DNA of 64,000 nt from Rhizobium sp. LC145 (GTDB lineage Bacteria > Pseudomonadota > Alphaproteobacteria > Rhizobiales > Rhizobiaceae): assembly GCF_001005825.1 (NCBI RefSeq), contig NZ_LBHV01000002.1, positions 558,001 to 622,000 on the forward strand. The letters are read 5' to 3'. Under the pieces are notes generated by a model. The model ran no database searches and was not told the origin of the DNA. It saw nothing but the letters and a program-made list of their open reading frames with translations. Positions 33,100 through 42,397 of this stretch are shown piece by piece. The position numbers were made by a program, and so were the translations under genes. How positions within the stretch are numbered: position 1 is the stretch's first letter; each line of letters begins with the position of its first letter.

Positions 33100-34236
33100 A
33101 TGCGGTTTGTCGCGTTCCATCGCATTGCCGTCCTCCTGCTCTCGCTCGCCGCGGGACCTGTCATGGCGGCGGAGATCACCGACGTCGCCGGCCGAAAAGT
33201 CGAAATCGACCTGCCGGCCAAGGGCGTTATCGTCGGCGAAGCGCGTCAGATCCATGTCATTGCCGCCCTCAAGGGAGACAAGACCTTCGAGACGGTGGTG
33301 GGCTGGCGCGACGACCTGATCAAGAAGGACCCGGACAGCTACGCAGCCTATCTCGAACGCTTTCCGGAGATCGAGAACCTGCCGCGTTTCGGCTATGTAC
33401 CCCAAGGCGATTTCAGCTTGGAGGCGGCTATCGCGCTTTCGCCGGATGTCATCACGCTCAATCTCGAGGCGCAGAAAGCTGCAGAGGAAAGCGGTTTCGA
33501 GGAAAAGGCGGCGGCAGCGGGGATCAAAGTCGTCTACCTCGATTTCCGTCTTGATCCGGAGAGGAACAGCGAGACCTCCATCGAAATTCTAGGCCGCCTT
33601 TTCGGCGCGGAGGAGCGCGCAAGGGAATTCATTGCCTACCGCCGTGCCGAGATTGCGCGGGTCACTGATCGGCTCGCCGCGATCAAGGACCTGAAGCGGC
33701 CCAGGGTCTTCATCGAACGTGCCCCAGGCATTTCGGGCGAGAACAATTGCTGCCGCACCTTCGGTCCGGTCAATTTCGGTGCAATGGTCGAGCAGGCCGG
33801 CGGCCACAACATTGCTGCCGATGTCATCAAGACCACCTTCGGTGATCTGAACCCCGAGCAACTGGTCGTCTCCGATCCCGATCAGGTGATCGTTACCGGC
33901 TCCAACTGGGCGGCGGAGTCCGACATCAACCAGTTCGTTCCCGTTGGGAGAGGCGCCGATTTGGCGCTTGCTCGAGAGCGGCTGGCAAAGCTGATGACGC
34001 GCATGCCCTTTCCTGAACTGCAGGCTGTGAAGACCGGTCAGGTTCATGCAGTCTGGCATCAATTCTATGGCGCGCCATACGAATTTTATCCGATCCAGCA
34101 ATTCGCCAAGTGGTTCCATCCCGATCTTTTTGCCGATATGGATCCCCAGCAGACATTCCAGGAATTTCACGAGAAATTCCTTCCCGTCACTTACAAGCCG
34201 GGTTACTTCGTTTCTCTCGATAAGGGATTGAACTGA
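33100..34236 (+). CDS. Iron/siderophore-type ABC periplasmic binding protein 2
   Basis: A 378-residue paralogue of the preceding protein, with signal peptide IAVLLLSLAAGPVMA and mature start EITDVAGRKVEIDLPAKGVI. Shared blocks include the GWRDDL-KKDPDSYAAYLERF region, ALSPDVITLNLEAQKAAEE, a vicinal cysteine pair in GENNCCRTFGPVNFG near residue 220 and AVWHQFYGAPYEFYPIQQFA. ATG 33100 is preferred (GAAAGG 7 bases upstream) over TTG 33085. Two binding proteins may widen ligand range, for example two iron chelates. Its stop overlaps the permease start by one base (TGATG). Confidence 0.87.
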   Translation: MRFVAFHRIAVLLLSLAAGPVMAAEITDVAGRKVEIDLPAKGVIVGEARQIHVIAALKGDKTFETVVGWRDDLIKKDPDSYAAYLERFPEIENLPRFGYVPQGDFSLEAAIALSPDVITLNLEAQKAAEESGFEEKAAAAGIKVVYLDFRLDPERNSETSIEILGRLFGAEERAREFIAYRRAEIARVTDRLAAIKDLKRPRVFIERAPGISGENNCCRTFGPVNFGAMVEQAGGHNIAADVIKTTFGDLNPEQLVVSDPDQVIVTGSNWAAESDINQFVPVGRGADLALARERLAKLMTRMPFPELQAVKTGQVHAVWHQFYGAPYEFYPIQQFAKWFHPDLFADMDPQQTFQEFHEKFLPVTYKPGYFVSLDKGLN

Positions 34237-35303
34237 TGGCTTCGACAACGGAAGCAGTCTTCGAGACGGCCGGTCGCGATCGGTATCGCGCCCTTGCGGC
34301 AAGAAGAATCCTGATCCTCGTCGGCCTCCTTGTCGCGCTCTGTGTCAGCATCGCCGTCGATATGGCGCTCGGTCCCGCGAACTACCCCTTGTCGCAGGTG
34401 CTTTCCGCACTCTTCGATCCCGCAGCGGCGGGTAACCAGCTTCGCGTCGTCATCTGGGATATCCGCATGCCGATTGCATTGATGGCAGTCACGGTCGGCG
34501 CGTCCCTGTCGGTCGCCGGCGCGCAGATGCAGACCATCCTGTCCAATCCGCTGGCAAGCCCGTTCACGCTCGGCATCTCGGCGGCCGCCAGTTTCGGCGC
34601 GGCCTTGGCGCTGGTCGGCGGAGTGGCGCTCTTCCCCGGCGCCGTGCAATATATGGTCCCGCTGAATGCCTTCCTCATGGCGATGGTCGCGGCGCTCTTC
34701 ATTCATTTCGCCTCGACGATGCGCGGCGTCACAGTCGAAACCATCGTCCTGCTCGGCATCGCTCTGGTCTTCACCTTCAACGCGGCGCTCTCACTCCTCG
34801 AATATCTGGCCTCGGAACAGGCGCTTGCCGCCGTGGTGTTCTGGACCATGGGAAGCCTGACCAAGGCGACCTGGCCGAAAGTCTACATCACCGGAGCCAT
34901 CCTCCTCCTCACGGTTCCGCTGTTCATGAAAAACGCCTGGGCACTGACGGCGCTGCGCCTGGGAGACGACAAGGCGGCCAGTATGGGTGTCAACGTGCGA
35001 CGCCTTCGGCTGCAGACCATGTTGACCGTCAGCTTGCTGGCGGCCATTCCGGTCTCGTTCGTCGGAACGATCGGCTTTGTCGGGCTCGTGGGGCCGCATA
35101 TCGCACGCATGGTCGTGGGCGAAGACCAACGCTTCTTCCTGCCGGGCTCGGTGATCTGTGGCGCCCTTCTCCTTTCCGTCACGTCCGTGGTCAGCAAGAT
35201 GCTCATTCCCGGCGCCGTCCTGCCCATCGGGGTGATAACCGCGCTTGTCGGCGTGCCCTTCTTCTTCGTGCTCATCTTCAGCAACAGGAGGCGCGCATGG
35301 TAA
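34236..35303 (+). CDS. Iron/siderophore-type ABC transporter permease (FecCD family)
   Basis: A 355-residue polytopic permease with about nine to ten hydrophobic helices. FecCD hallmarks are VVIWDIRMPIALMAVTVGAS (the R-x-P motif, near residues 69-88), LSVAGAQMQTILSNPLASPF, LGISAAASFGAALAL, and VSFVGTIGFVGLVGPHIARM near 272-291. It would function as a homodimer, since only one permease gene is present. It overlaps the ATPase gene by 7 bases. Confidence 0.92.
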   Translation: MASTTEAVFETAGRDRYRALAARRILILVGLLVALCVSIAVDMALGPANYPLSQVLSALFDPAAAGNQLRVVIWDIRMPIALMAVTVGASLSVAGAQMQTILSNPLASPFTLGISAAASFGAALALVGGVALFPGAVQYMVPLNAFLMAMVAALFIHFASTMRGVTVETIVLLGIALVFTFNAALSLLEYLASEQALAAVVFWTMGSLTKATWPKVYITGAILLLTVPLFMKNAWALTALRLGDDKAASMGVNVRRLRLQTMLTVSLLAAIPVSFVGTIGFVGLVGPHIARMVVGEDQRFFLPGSVICGALLLSVTSVVSKMLIPGAVLPIGVITALVGVPFFFVLIFSNRRRAW

Positions 35304-36049
35304 CCCTCGCGCTTAGGCAAGTCGGCGCATCCTACGGGCGCACCACCGTCCTTTCGAACGTCAGCATCGACATGCTGCAGAGCGGTAGCCTAACCGCCAT
35401 CATCGGCCCCAATGCGGCCGGCAAGTCCACGCTGTTCAAACGGATCGCCGGCCTCATTTCCGGCCCCGGACTGGTACAGCTCTCGAATGCCGCAGGCGGC
35501 GACCGCACCATATGCTATATGCCGCAAGATACCGGCGCCAACGCCGTGCTGACGGTCTATGAATCCATCCTGCTGGCTTCCAAACAGGGCAGCGGTTGGC
35601 GCGTCCATGACGACGAGCTTTTCGAGATCGATGCCATATTGAAGGCCTTGCGGATCGAGAACCTCGCATTCCGCGGGCTCGGCGAGCTTTCGGGCGGCCA
35701 GCGGCAGCTTGTCTCGCTCGCGCAGGCACTGGTGCGGAAACCAGAAATCCTGCTGATGGATGAGCCGACCTCCGCGCTCGATCTGCACCGCCAGGTGGAG
35801 GTTTTGGACTTCATCTCCCGGCTTGCCCGGGAAAGCGGCATGATCGTCCTCATCGCGCTGCACGACCTCAACCATGTCCTGCGCTACTGCGAGAACACAA
35901 TCGTGATCGCGGATGGCGAGATGGCCATGAGCGGCTCCACCGCGACCGTCATCACCCCGGAAATGCTGCGTGAGGTCTACAGGGTTTCGGCCCGGATCGA
36001 GACCTGCTCACGCGGCCAGAGGTTCATTCTGGTCGACGGAACGGCGTGA
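35297..36049 (+). CDS. Iron/siderophore-type ABC transporter ATPase (FepC family)
   Basis: A 250-residue ATPase with Walker A GPNAAGKSTLFK (near residues 37-48), Q-loop CYMPQDTG, signature LSGGQRQLVSLAQAL, Walker [14 protein letters not shown] and switch histidine in ALHDLNHV. It completes the SBP-SBP-permease-ATPase operon. The C-terminal ITPEMLREVYRV is typical of FepC/BtuD proteins. The gene ends 23 bases before the convergent MocR gene. Confidence 0.92.
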   Translation: MVTLALRQVGASYGRTTVLSNVSIDMLQSGSLTAIIGPNAAGKSTLFKRIAGLISGPGLVQLSNAAGGDRTICYMPQDTGANAVLTVYESILLASKQGSGWRVHDDELFEIDAILKALRIENLAFRGLGELSGGQRQLVSLAQALVRKPEILLMDEPTSALDLHRQVEVLDFISRLARESGMIVLIALHDLNHVLRYCENTIVIADGEMAMSGSTATVITPEMLREVYRVSARIETCSRGQRFILVDGTA

Positions 36050-36071
36050 CGACACTTTGCCGAGAGCTCAC

Positions 36072-37397
36072 CTAAAGAGTATTGGCAAGGGCGATTGCAT
36101 CGGCCACCTCCTCGCAGCGGCTTGAAAGCGTGGCGGTCGCCACGCGTATATGGTTGCTCTGCATGATGGAGAACTTACTGCCCGGATTGACCGCGATATT
36201 GCGCGCGGCAAGCGTCACCATGGCATACTGTTCCGACGCAACCGGAACCCACAGGCAGAGCCCGCTGCCGGGCGGTATATGGATACCCTTGTGCGCGAGC
36301 GCCTGCGCAAGGCCGTCACGTCGCTTCTGATAGATATCGCGGGCCTCGGCGATCACCTGCTGCGTTGACGGATCGCGCAGCAGCCACGCGCCGGCCGCCT
36401 GCAGGATACGGCTGGTCCAGCCGGCGCTGAAACTGCGATAGGATTGTATCTGATCGACGATGGCGGGCGAACTGGAAAGCACGGCAAGGCGAAGGTCCGG
36501 ACCGAGCGTCTTGGAGTAGGAAACGATGTGGACGGTGCGCTCCGGGAATCGGCTTCCCAACGAGATGGGCGGCATGGCGGAAATGTCACCTGTGCCGTCA
36601 TCCTCGATGATCAATGCGTCGCTTCCCGCCAGAATATCTCCAAGCAGATCGAGACGGCGGGGGCTGACCGTGGTGCCTGTGACGGAATGAAGTCGTGGCT
36701 GAAAGAGAAACACGGTCGGGCGCTGCTGCAGCGCACCGCTTAGCGAGGAGGGCAAAGGCCCCTCTTCATCGCAGGCCACCGGTATGATCCTCGCGCCGAG
36801 ATCTTCGAGAATATCAAGAAGCCGCATTGCCGTCGGATGCTCGATGGCAACGGGGGCGCCTGGTGAAACCAGGGCATGCAGGGCCGTATAGACGGCATTG
36901 TAACCGCCGTTGGTGGCGAGAAACGCTTCTGCCGAATAGGGCCATCGCGGCGAGACGACCTCCTCCAGCTCCTTTACGATGCGGCTACGCTCATAACTGT
37001 TGAGGTTCTGGACGGAAGCGCCGTAGGCCATCGCCTCAGCAAGCCCCGGCAGAAGCGTGGCGTCGGGCACGGCCTTGGTAAGATCAAGCGCTCCGGGCCC
37101 ATAATTGCCCGAACTTGCAAGCCGTTCCGGCTTGGCGACGAAACGGTCGCCACTGACCCAGGTGCCGTTCCGGCCGCGGCCGGTGATGATTTTCTGGCGC
37201 CTGAGTTCGCTCCAGGCTTCAGAAATGGTCGCCGGGCTGACCCGCATTTCATAGGCGATATCCCGAATGGGCGGCAGCCGAGTGCCGATCGGCAGGGCTC
37301 CGGCGCGAATGAGCGCCCTTGTTCCCAACGCGATTCCGCGAATGGTACGATTGGCTATTTTTTCGGCAAACCAAGAGGCTTCGATGGTGTCGCTCAT
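36072..37397 (-). CDS. MocR-type regulator: GntR HTH fused to PLP aminotransferase-like domain
   Basis: A 441-residue MocR/PdxR-family protein. The N-terminal winged HTH (GTRLPPIRDIAYEMRVSPAT, ISEAWSELRRQKIITGRGR) is joined to a fold-type-I aminotransferase domain from about residue 95, with LATNGGYNAVYTALHALV, LIIEDDGTGD and the PLP-lysine region HIVSYSKTLGPDLRLAVLSS near residues 287-306. Such regulators use PLP or a PLP-amino acid adduct as effector. It is divergent from an amino acid importer operon and faces a set of repeated operator half-sites, so it probably activates or represses that operon. Confidence 0.9.
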   Translation of the reverse strand: MSDTIEASWFAEKIANRTIRGIALGTRALIRAGALPIGTRLPPIRDIAYEMRVSPATISEAWSELRRQKIITGRGRNGTWVSGDRFVAKPERLASSGNYGPGALDLTKAVPDATLLPGLAEAMAYGASVQNLNSYERSRIVKELEEVVSPRWPYSAEAFLATNGGYNAVYTALHALVSPGAPVAIEHPTAMRLLDILEDLGARIIPVACDEEGPLPSSLSGALQQRPTVFLFQPRLHSVTGTTVSPRRLDLLGDILAGSDALIIEDDGTGDISAMPPISLGSRFPERTVHIVSYSKTLGPDLRLAVLSSSPAIVDQIQSYRSFSAGWTSRILQAAGAWLLRDPSTQQVIAEARDIYQKRRDGLAQALAHKGIHIPPGSGLCLWVPVASEQYAMVTLAARNIAVNPGSKFSIMQSNHIRVATATLSSRCEEVADAIALANTL

Positions 37398-37409
37398 TTT
37401 CTAGCATGT

Positions 37410-37459
37410 TAAATGTTCAATAACGTAATAACATTTGTGCTTCAATTTTTGAACATTTA
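37410..37459. promoter_or_regulatory. Repeated half-sites in the MocR divergent region
   Basis: TAAATGTTCAA (37410-37420) and TTGAACATTTA (37449-37459) form a perfect 11-base inverted repeat, with a related AACATTTG at 37430-37437 between them. Spacing of about 20 bases between successive half-sites (two helical turns) fits MocR operators, which commonly combine inverted and direct repeats. The region is AT-rich and must hold both divergent promoters. Confidence 0.55.
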
Positions 37460-37498
37460 GCTTCCGGCCCGTCAAAGATTTTTGTGAGTATTTTCCGC

Positions 37499-38461
37499 AT
37501 GACTGTGAAGCTTCGCCTGGCCCTCCGTGATTGGGATTATATGACCCCGCTGGTTCTCGGAGACGTCTCCTCGCCCCGGCTCGACATAGAGGTCGATCGC
37601 GTCGGGACACTCGTCTCCAATATCGCCAAGGACGAAGCGCATGACGCGGCGGAAATGTCCTTCAGCCGCTATTCCCAGCTGCGCCACGATGGTGATGAAA
37701 GCGTTGTCGGCATGCCGAACTTCGTCATGCGCGGCTTCCGCCATCGCTGCATCATCACCACCAAGGAAAGCCCGATCCGCAAGCTTTCGGACCTTGCCGG
37801 GAAGAAGATCGGCGTCACCGGCTGGCGCGATTCCGGAAATACCTGGACCCGTGCGGCGGTGCGCCGCGAAGGGGTCGGCGTAGAAGATGCCATGTGGTAT
37901 GCGGGACGCCTGACGGAAGCGCATCCCGTCACCGATCGTCTTGACGGTTTCGGTCGGCCGGGCCGCATCGAGGCCGCGCCCGGCGAGCGCCCGATGGCCG
38001 ACCTGCTGCTGGACGGGGGACTGGATGCCGTCTTCACCCCGTTCATGCCAAAGGGCTTTTTCGATCAGGATTCTCCGTTTCGCCAAGTGCTCGACGATTT
38101 CCGCGCGGCCGAAGTTACCTATTTCAACGAGGTCGGCTATGTGCCGGGCATGCACCTGATCGGCTTCAAGGCCGAGATCGTGTCGGAGCATCCGTGGATC
38201 ATGGACGAGCTCAGCGCCCTCATCGATGAGTCACAGCGCGTCTGGCTGGAGAAGCGCGAGAAATACGCGGACACCACGCCCTGGATGATCGACGAGCTAC
38301 GTCGTTGTGCCTCCGATCTGCCCCCATCCTGGAATATCAGCGGGTTGGAGGCAAACGAGAAGATGATCGGCGACTTCGCCACCGAGCTTTTCGAGCAGAA
38401 GATCCTTCCGAGACGGTTGACGCCCGCCGAACTCTTTCCCTGGCACGCGAAAGCCGGGTGA
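37499..38461 (+). CDS. 4,5-dihydroxyphthalate decarboxylase-like (Pht5) periplasmic-binding-fold protein, cytoplasmic
   Basis: A protein of about 320 residues resembling 4,5-dihydroxyphthalate decarboxylase-like proteins and NMT1/THI5-type binding proteins: LRLALRDWDYMTPLVLGDVS at the start, DAAEMSFSRYSQLRHDGDES near residues 50-69, FVMRGFRHRCIITTKES, LSDLAGKKIGVTGWRDSGNT and LDAVFTPFMPKGFFDQDSPF. No signal peptide or lipobox is present, so it stays in the cytoplasm and could be an enzyme rather than a binding protein. It is first in the operon facing the MocR gene. The start is uncertain: ATG 37499 or GTG 37484. Decarboxylase activity is not shown by sequence. Confidence 0.75.
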   Translation: MTVKLRLALRDWDYMTPLVLGDVSSPRLDIEVDRVGTLVSNIAKDEAHDAAEMSFSRYSQLRHDGDESVVGMPNFVMRGFRHRCIITTKESPIRKLSDLAGKKIGVTGWRDSGNTWTRAAVRREGVGVEDAMWYAGRLTEAHPVTDRLDGFGRPGRIEAAPGERPMADLLLDGGLDAVFTPFMPKGFFDQDSPFRQVLDDFRAAEVTYFNEVGYVPGMHLIGFKAEIVSEHPWIMDELSALIDESQRVWLEKREKYADTTPWMIDELRRCASDLPPSWNISGLEANEKMIGDFATELFEQKILPRRLTPAELFPWHAKAG

Positions 38462-38519
38462 CACCTCTATCCTTCGCCATTGAATGAACCAGCTGGCAGA
38501 ACCAAAAAGGGGAATACCA

Positions 38520-39410
38520 ATGCCATCGAAATCGATCGTTTCCGCCGCCTTCATCGGCCTCTTGCTCGCAAGCCCCGCGCTTGCACAGGATGCGGCCATC
38601 CCGAAGCTCTCGGTCAACGAGGAATTGCGCGCGCGCCTACCCGAAAATGTCCGCACCGAAGGCAAGATGATCTCGGTCAACAACGGCTCCTTTCCTCCCT
38701 ATGAGATCGTCACCGGCACCGAGATGACCGGCGCCAGCGCCGATCTTACCGACGCGCTCGGGCAGGTGCTCGGCGTCAAGATCGAGCATGCGACCGTCGG
38801 CGGCCTTCCGGCACTGCTGGCCGGCGTCAATTCCGGCCGCTACCAGTTCGCCTTCGGGCCGGTCGGCGACTTCAAGAGCCGTGAAGAAGCCAATGATTTC
38901 GTGGATTGGGTTCAGGAATTCGTCGTCTTCGCGGTGCAGAAGGGCAATCCCAAGGGCATAACATCGCTGGATACCGCTTGCGGCAACCGCATCGCCGTCA
39001 TGGCCGGCGGCTCGGCCGAGCGGGTGATCCAGGTGCAGGCAGAAAAATGCAAGGCCGACGGCAAGGATCCCATCGAGGTTCAGTCCTATACGGATCAGCC
39101 GAGCTCCATTCTGGCGGTCCGCTCGAGGCGCGCCGACGCCTTCTTCTCCTCCCAGGCGCCGCTCACCTATTTCGTATCGCAGGCCAATGGCCAGCTGGAA
39201 CTGACCGGCGTCGGCCAGAAGAACGGCTTCGACGACCTCTATCAGGGCGCCGTCGTCCCAAAAGGTTCGCCGCTCGGTCCGGTCCTTCAGGACGCCATCA
39301 AGGTTCTGATGGACAACGGCACCTATGCCGCGATCATGAAGAAGTGGGGCCTTGAGAACAACATGCTCAAGGAGCCGGGTATCAATCTCGGGGGCCAGTT
39401 GCCGAAATGA
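38520..39410 (+). CDS. Polar amino acid ABC transporter binding protein (family 3)
   Basis: A 296-residue family-3 binding protein with a signal peptide (SIVSAAFIGLLLASPALAQ, cleavage near residue 22). It shows NGSFPPYEIVTGTEMTGASA, ADLTDALGQVLGVKIEHATV and a C-terminal ALKVLMDNG-like segment (AIKVLMDNGTYAAIMKKWGL). AAGGGGA precedes ATG 38520. The ligand may be an amino acid derivative, as the operon also encodes an M20 amidohydrolase. Unlike the other binding-protein genes here it is not followed by a hairpin; its stop overlaps the permease start by 4 bases. Confidence 0.9.
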   Translation: MPSKSIVSAAFIGLLLASPALAQDAAIPKLSVNEELRARLPENVRTEGKMISVNNGSFPPYEIVTGTEMTGASADLTDALGQVLGVKIEHATVGGLPALLAGVNSGRYQFAFGPVGDFKSREEANDFVDWVQEFVVFAVQKGNPKGITSLDTACGNRIAVMAGGSAERVIQVQAEKCKADGKDPIEVQSYTDQPSSILAVRSRRADAFFSSQAPLTYFVSQANGQLELTGVGQKNGFDDLYQGAVVPKGSPLGPVLQDAIKVLMDNGTYAAIMKKWGLENNMLKEPGINLGGQLPK

Positions 39411-40333
39411 GCCAGCCGACCGTAACACGCGCAGCGCCTCCTGGCGCTGCGGACTTCCGCGATGTGGCGACGGCCCATGCGCCATTCCGCTTCGGTCGTC
39501 TCGCCCTCTGGCTGATCGTCGCGATCATCGTCGTCGATTTCGGCTGGATCGTCTCCAACAACGAGAATTTCGGCTGGCCGGTCGTCGCCCAGTATTTCTT
39601 CGACCCGACCGTCATCCAGGGCCTTTACGTCAGCCTCGGCCTGACCGTCGTTGCCATGGTGCTCGGCGTCATCCTTGGCCTGCTGATCGCCATCGCCCGC
39701 ATGTCGAACGACCGGCTGGCCAGTTCGTTCGCCTCACTGTTCATCTGGTTCTTCCGCGGCACGCCGCTGCTGGTCCAGCTGATCTTCTGGTACAACATGT
39801 CGACCCTGTTCCCGCAGCTGTCGATCGCCATTCCCTTCGGCCCGACACTGGCAAGCTGGGATACCAATTCGGTAATCACGCCAATGACGGCGGCGATCGT
39901 CGGACTTGCGCTCAACGAAGCGGCCTACATGGCAGAGATCATCCGCGGCGGCCTGCTTTCCGTCGATCGCGGCCAATCCGAAACGGCGGAAGCCTTCGGC
40001 ATGACCAAGGCGCGTGCACTGCGGCGGATCATCATTCCCCAGGCCATGCGCTCCATCGTGCCGCCGACCGGCAACCAGCTGATCAGCATGATCAAGGCCA
40101 CCTCGCTCGTCAGCGTCATCGCCATGGCCGACCTGCTCTATTCGGTGCAGTCGATCTATAACCGCACCTTCGAGATCATCCCGATGCTGATGGTTGCCGT
40201 CATCTGGTATCTGCTCATCACGTCGATCCTCAATGTCGGCCAGAGCTATATCGAAGCCTATTACGGGCGTAGCGACCGCCGCAACGGCGGTGCTACCAAG
40301 CCTGCCGCCGCCACAGAGGAGGCAAGCCATTGA
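39407..40333 (+). CDS. Polar amino acid ABC transporter permease (HisM/GlnP family)
   Basis: A 308-residue permease with an N-terminal extension and about six hydrophobic helices. Typical HisM/QM motifs are [37 protein letters not shown] and the EAA loop [20 protein letters not shown] near residues 190-209 followed by [21 protein letters not shown] single permease gene implies a homodimeric channel. It overlaps both neighbours. Confidence 0.92.
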   Translation: MSQPTVTRAAPPGAADFRDVATAHAPFRFGRLALWLIVAIIVVDFGWIVSNNENFGWPVVAQYFFDPTVIQGLYVSLGLTVVAMVLGVILGLLIAIARMSNDRLASSFASLFIWFFRGTPLLVQLIFWYNMSTLFPQLSIAIPFGPTLASWDTNSVITPMTAAIVGLALNEAAYMAEIIRGGLLSVDRGQSETAEAFGMTKARALRRIIIPQAMRSIVPPTGNQLISMIKATSLVSVIAMADLLYSVQSIYNRTFEIIPMLMVAVIWYLLITSILNVGQSYIEAYYGRSDRRNGGATKPAAATEEASH

Positions 40334-41124
40334 TCGCAGCCGTGAATACAAAGGGCGAGAACGCAAAGCCTCTCGTCCAGGCCCGGGACGTCCATAAGGC
40401 CTTCGACCAGCTCGAGGTGCTGAAGGGCATCGACCTCGACGTCATGCCAGGCGAGGTAGTGGTCATCCTAGGGCCTTCCGGTTCGGGCAAATCGACCTTC
40501 CTGCGCTGCATCAACCATCTCGAAGCCATCCAGAAGGGCTATATCGAGGTGGATGGCGAACAGATCGGCTACCGGGTCCGCAACGACCGGCTGGAAAAAC
40601 TTTCTCCAAACGGCATTGCCCGCCAGCGCCGCAAGATCGGCATGGTGTTCCAGCAGTTCAATCTCTACCCGCATATGACGGTGCTGCAGAACATCATCGA
40701 GGCGCCCGTCGGCGTCCACGGGATAAGTCGCAAGGATGCGATCGAAAATGCTAGGCAGCTTCTGCAGCGCGTCGGCCTGTCGGAAAAGGCAAACGCCTAT
40801 CCCCGCCAGCTCTCCGGCGGCCAGCAGCAGCGTGTGGCGATCGCCCGGGCGCTGGCGATCAAGCCGAAGCTTATGCTGTTCGACGAGCCGACCTCGGCAC
40901 TCGATCCCGAACTCGTTGGCGAAGTGCTTTCGACCATGCGGGATCTTGCCAAGCAGGGCCTGACCATGATCGTCGTCACCCACGAAATCGGGTTTGCCCG
41001 CGAAGCCGCCGACCGGGTGGTCTTCATGGATGGCGGCAAGATCGTCGAAATGGGCAAGCCTGAGGATGTGATCGGCAATCCGCAGCATCCGCGCACCCAG
41101 GCCTTCCTGTCGCGCTTCCTATAA
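40330..41124 (+). CDS. Polar amino acid ABC transporter ATPase (GlnQ/HisP family)
   Basis: A 264-residue ATPase with Walker [13 protein letters not shown] (near residues 50-61), Q-loop [12 protein letters not shown], signature [15 protein letters not shown], Walker [15 protein letters not shown] and switch [15 protein letters not shown]. The TTG start at 40330 overlaps the permease TGA and follows GAGGAGG at ideal distance; GTG 40342 is a weaker alternative. A clear intrinsic terminator follows at 41138. Confidence 0.9.
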   Translation: MIAAVNTKGENAKPLVQARDVHKAFDQLEVLKGIDLDVMPGEVVVILGPSGSGKSTFLRCINHLEAIQKGYIEVDGEQIGYRVRNDRLEKLSPNGIARQRRKIGMVFQQFNLYPHMTVLQNIIEAPVGVHGISRKDAIENARQLLQRVGLSEKANAYPRQLSGGQQQRVAIARALAIKPKLMLFDEPTSALDPELVGEVLSTMRDLAKQGLTMIVVTHEIGFAREAADRVVFMDGGKIVEMGKPEDVIGNPQHPRTQAFLSRFL

Positions 41125-41137
41125 ACTCCCCACCTTG

Positions 41138-41166
41138 CCCCGGCTCCAAAGGCCGGGGTCTTTTTT
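41138..41166 (+). terminator. Intrinsic terminator after the amino acid ABC operon
   Basis: A CCCCGGC/GCCGGGG stem (41138-41144 with 41152-41158, loop of 7) is followed by TCTTTTTT. It lies only 25 bases before the M20 gene, so that gene depends on readthrough or a short promoter overlapping the hairpin. Confidence 0.8.
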
Positions 41167-41190
41167 GATTTCGAAACGTCTGGACCTCCA

Positions 41191-42384
41191 ATGCCCTCGC
41201 AAGACAATCTCTACGCCCGCGTCTCCGATTTTGATGCCATGGAAGCCGAGCTGAAGGCGACCCGGCAGTATCTGCACGCCCATCCCGAGCTTTCCTTCGA
41301 GGAAGCCGAAACGGCGCTTTTCGTCGCCGAGAAGCTCGAAGGCTGGGGCTGGGACGTCACACGCAATGTCGGTGGCCATGGCGTGGTCGCGCGCCTTAGC
41401 GCCGGCACAGGAAGCAAGGGGATCGCCATTCGCGCCGACATGGACGCGCTACCGATCCTGGAAGAAACGGGGTTTGCCTATGCCAGCAAGGCTCCGGGCA
41501 AGATGCACGCCTGCGGCCACGATGGACATACGACGGTGCTTCTCGGCGCGGCCGAATATCTGTCGCGCACACGCCGCTTCAACGGCACGGTGACATTGAT
41601 CTTCCAGCCTGCCGAAGAGGCGGGCAAGCCAAGCGGTGCTCAGAAAATGATCGCCGACGGCCTTTTCGAGCGTTTTCCCTTCGATGCCATCTTCGGCCTG
41701 CATAACCATCCGGGCGCTCCCGAAGGCACACTGCTCCTGCGCTCCGGCCCGATGATGGCTTCCTCCGATACGGTCAACATTACCATCAAGGGCAAGGGCG
41801 GCCATGCCTCGCGTCCCCATCTGACGATCGATCCGGTCGTGGTTGCCTGCAACCTCGTGGTCGCGCTGCAGACCGTCGTTTCGCGCAATGTCGACCCAAC
41901 GCAGACCGCCGTCGTGACGGTCGGCACCATACACGCCGGCGAAGCCGTCAACGTCATTCCGGAATATGCCCGGATGGCGCTCAGCGTCCGCTCCTTCGAG
42001 CCAAAGGTTCGCGACCTCCTGCAGGAGCGGATCACCAGGCTCGCCCAATCGGTTGCCGAAGGTTTCGGGGCGACGATCGAGATAAATTACGAGCGCGGCT
42101 ATCCAGTGGTCGTCAATTCGGAAGCCGAGACCGCCTTTGCCCGCACCGTCGCGGAGGAGCTCGTCGGGTCGGACAGGGTCTCCACCTGCCATCTCATCCC
42201 GGGCAGTGAGGATTTCGCCTATTTCCTCGAGCACAAGCCCGGCAGTTTCCTACGGCTCGGCAATGGCGTGGATTCGGCGATCCTCCACAGCCCGAAATAC
42301 GACTTTGCCGATGGCAGCCTCACGACAGGAGCGGCGATGTGGGCACGGCTTGCCGAGCGTTATCTGCAAGACACTGGCGCCTGA
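41191..42384 (+). CDS. M20-family amidohydrolase/aminoacylase (IAA-amino acid hydrolase-like)
   Basis: A 397-residue metallo-amidohydrolase of the M20D group. The metal site is visible: MHACGHDGHTT (Cys/His, near residues 105-115), the catalytic glutamates in FQPAEEAGK, the His in LHNHPGAPEG and the C-terminal HSPKYDF histidine. A dimerisation (lid) domain with KGGHASRPHLTIDPVV lies near 205-220. It hydrolyses N-acyl or amide-linked amino acids in the cytoplasm. Position directly after the amino acid importer suggests it cleaves the imported conjugate. Confidence 0.9.
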   Translation: MPSQDNLYARVSDFDAMEAELKATRQYLHAHPELSFEEAETALFVAEKLEGWGWDVTRNVGGHGVVARLSAGTGSKGIAIRADMDALPILEETGFAYASKAPGKMHACGHDGHTTVLLGAAEYLSRTRRFNGTVTLIFQPAEEAGKPSGAQKMIADGLFERFPFDAIFGLHNHPGAPEGTLLLRSGPMMASSDTVNITIKGKGGHASRPHLTIDPVVVACNLVVALQTVVSRNVDPTQTAVVTVGTIHAGEAVNVIPEYARMALSVRSFEPKVRDLLQERITRLAQSVAEGFGATIEINYERGYPVVVNSEAETAFARTVAEELVGSDRVSTCHLIPGSEDFAYFLEHKPGSFLRLGNGVDSAILHSPKYDFADGSLTTGAAMWARLAERYLQDTGA

Positions 42385-42397
42385 CGACTTTGACGCT

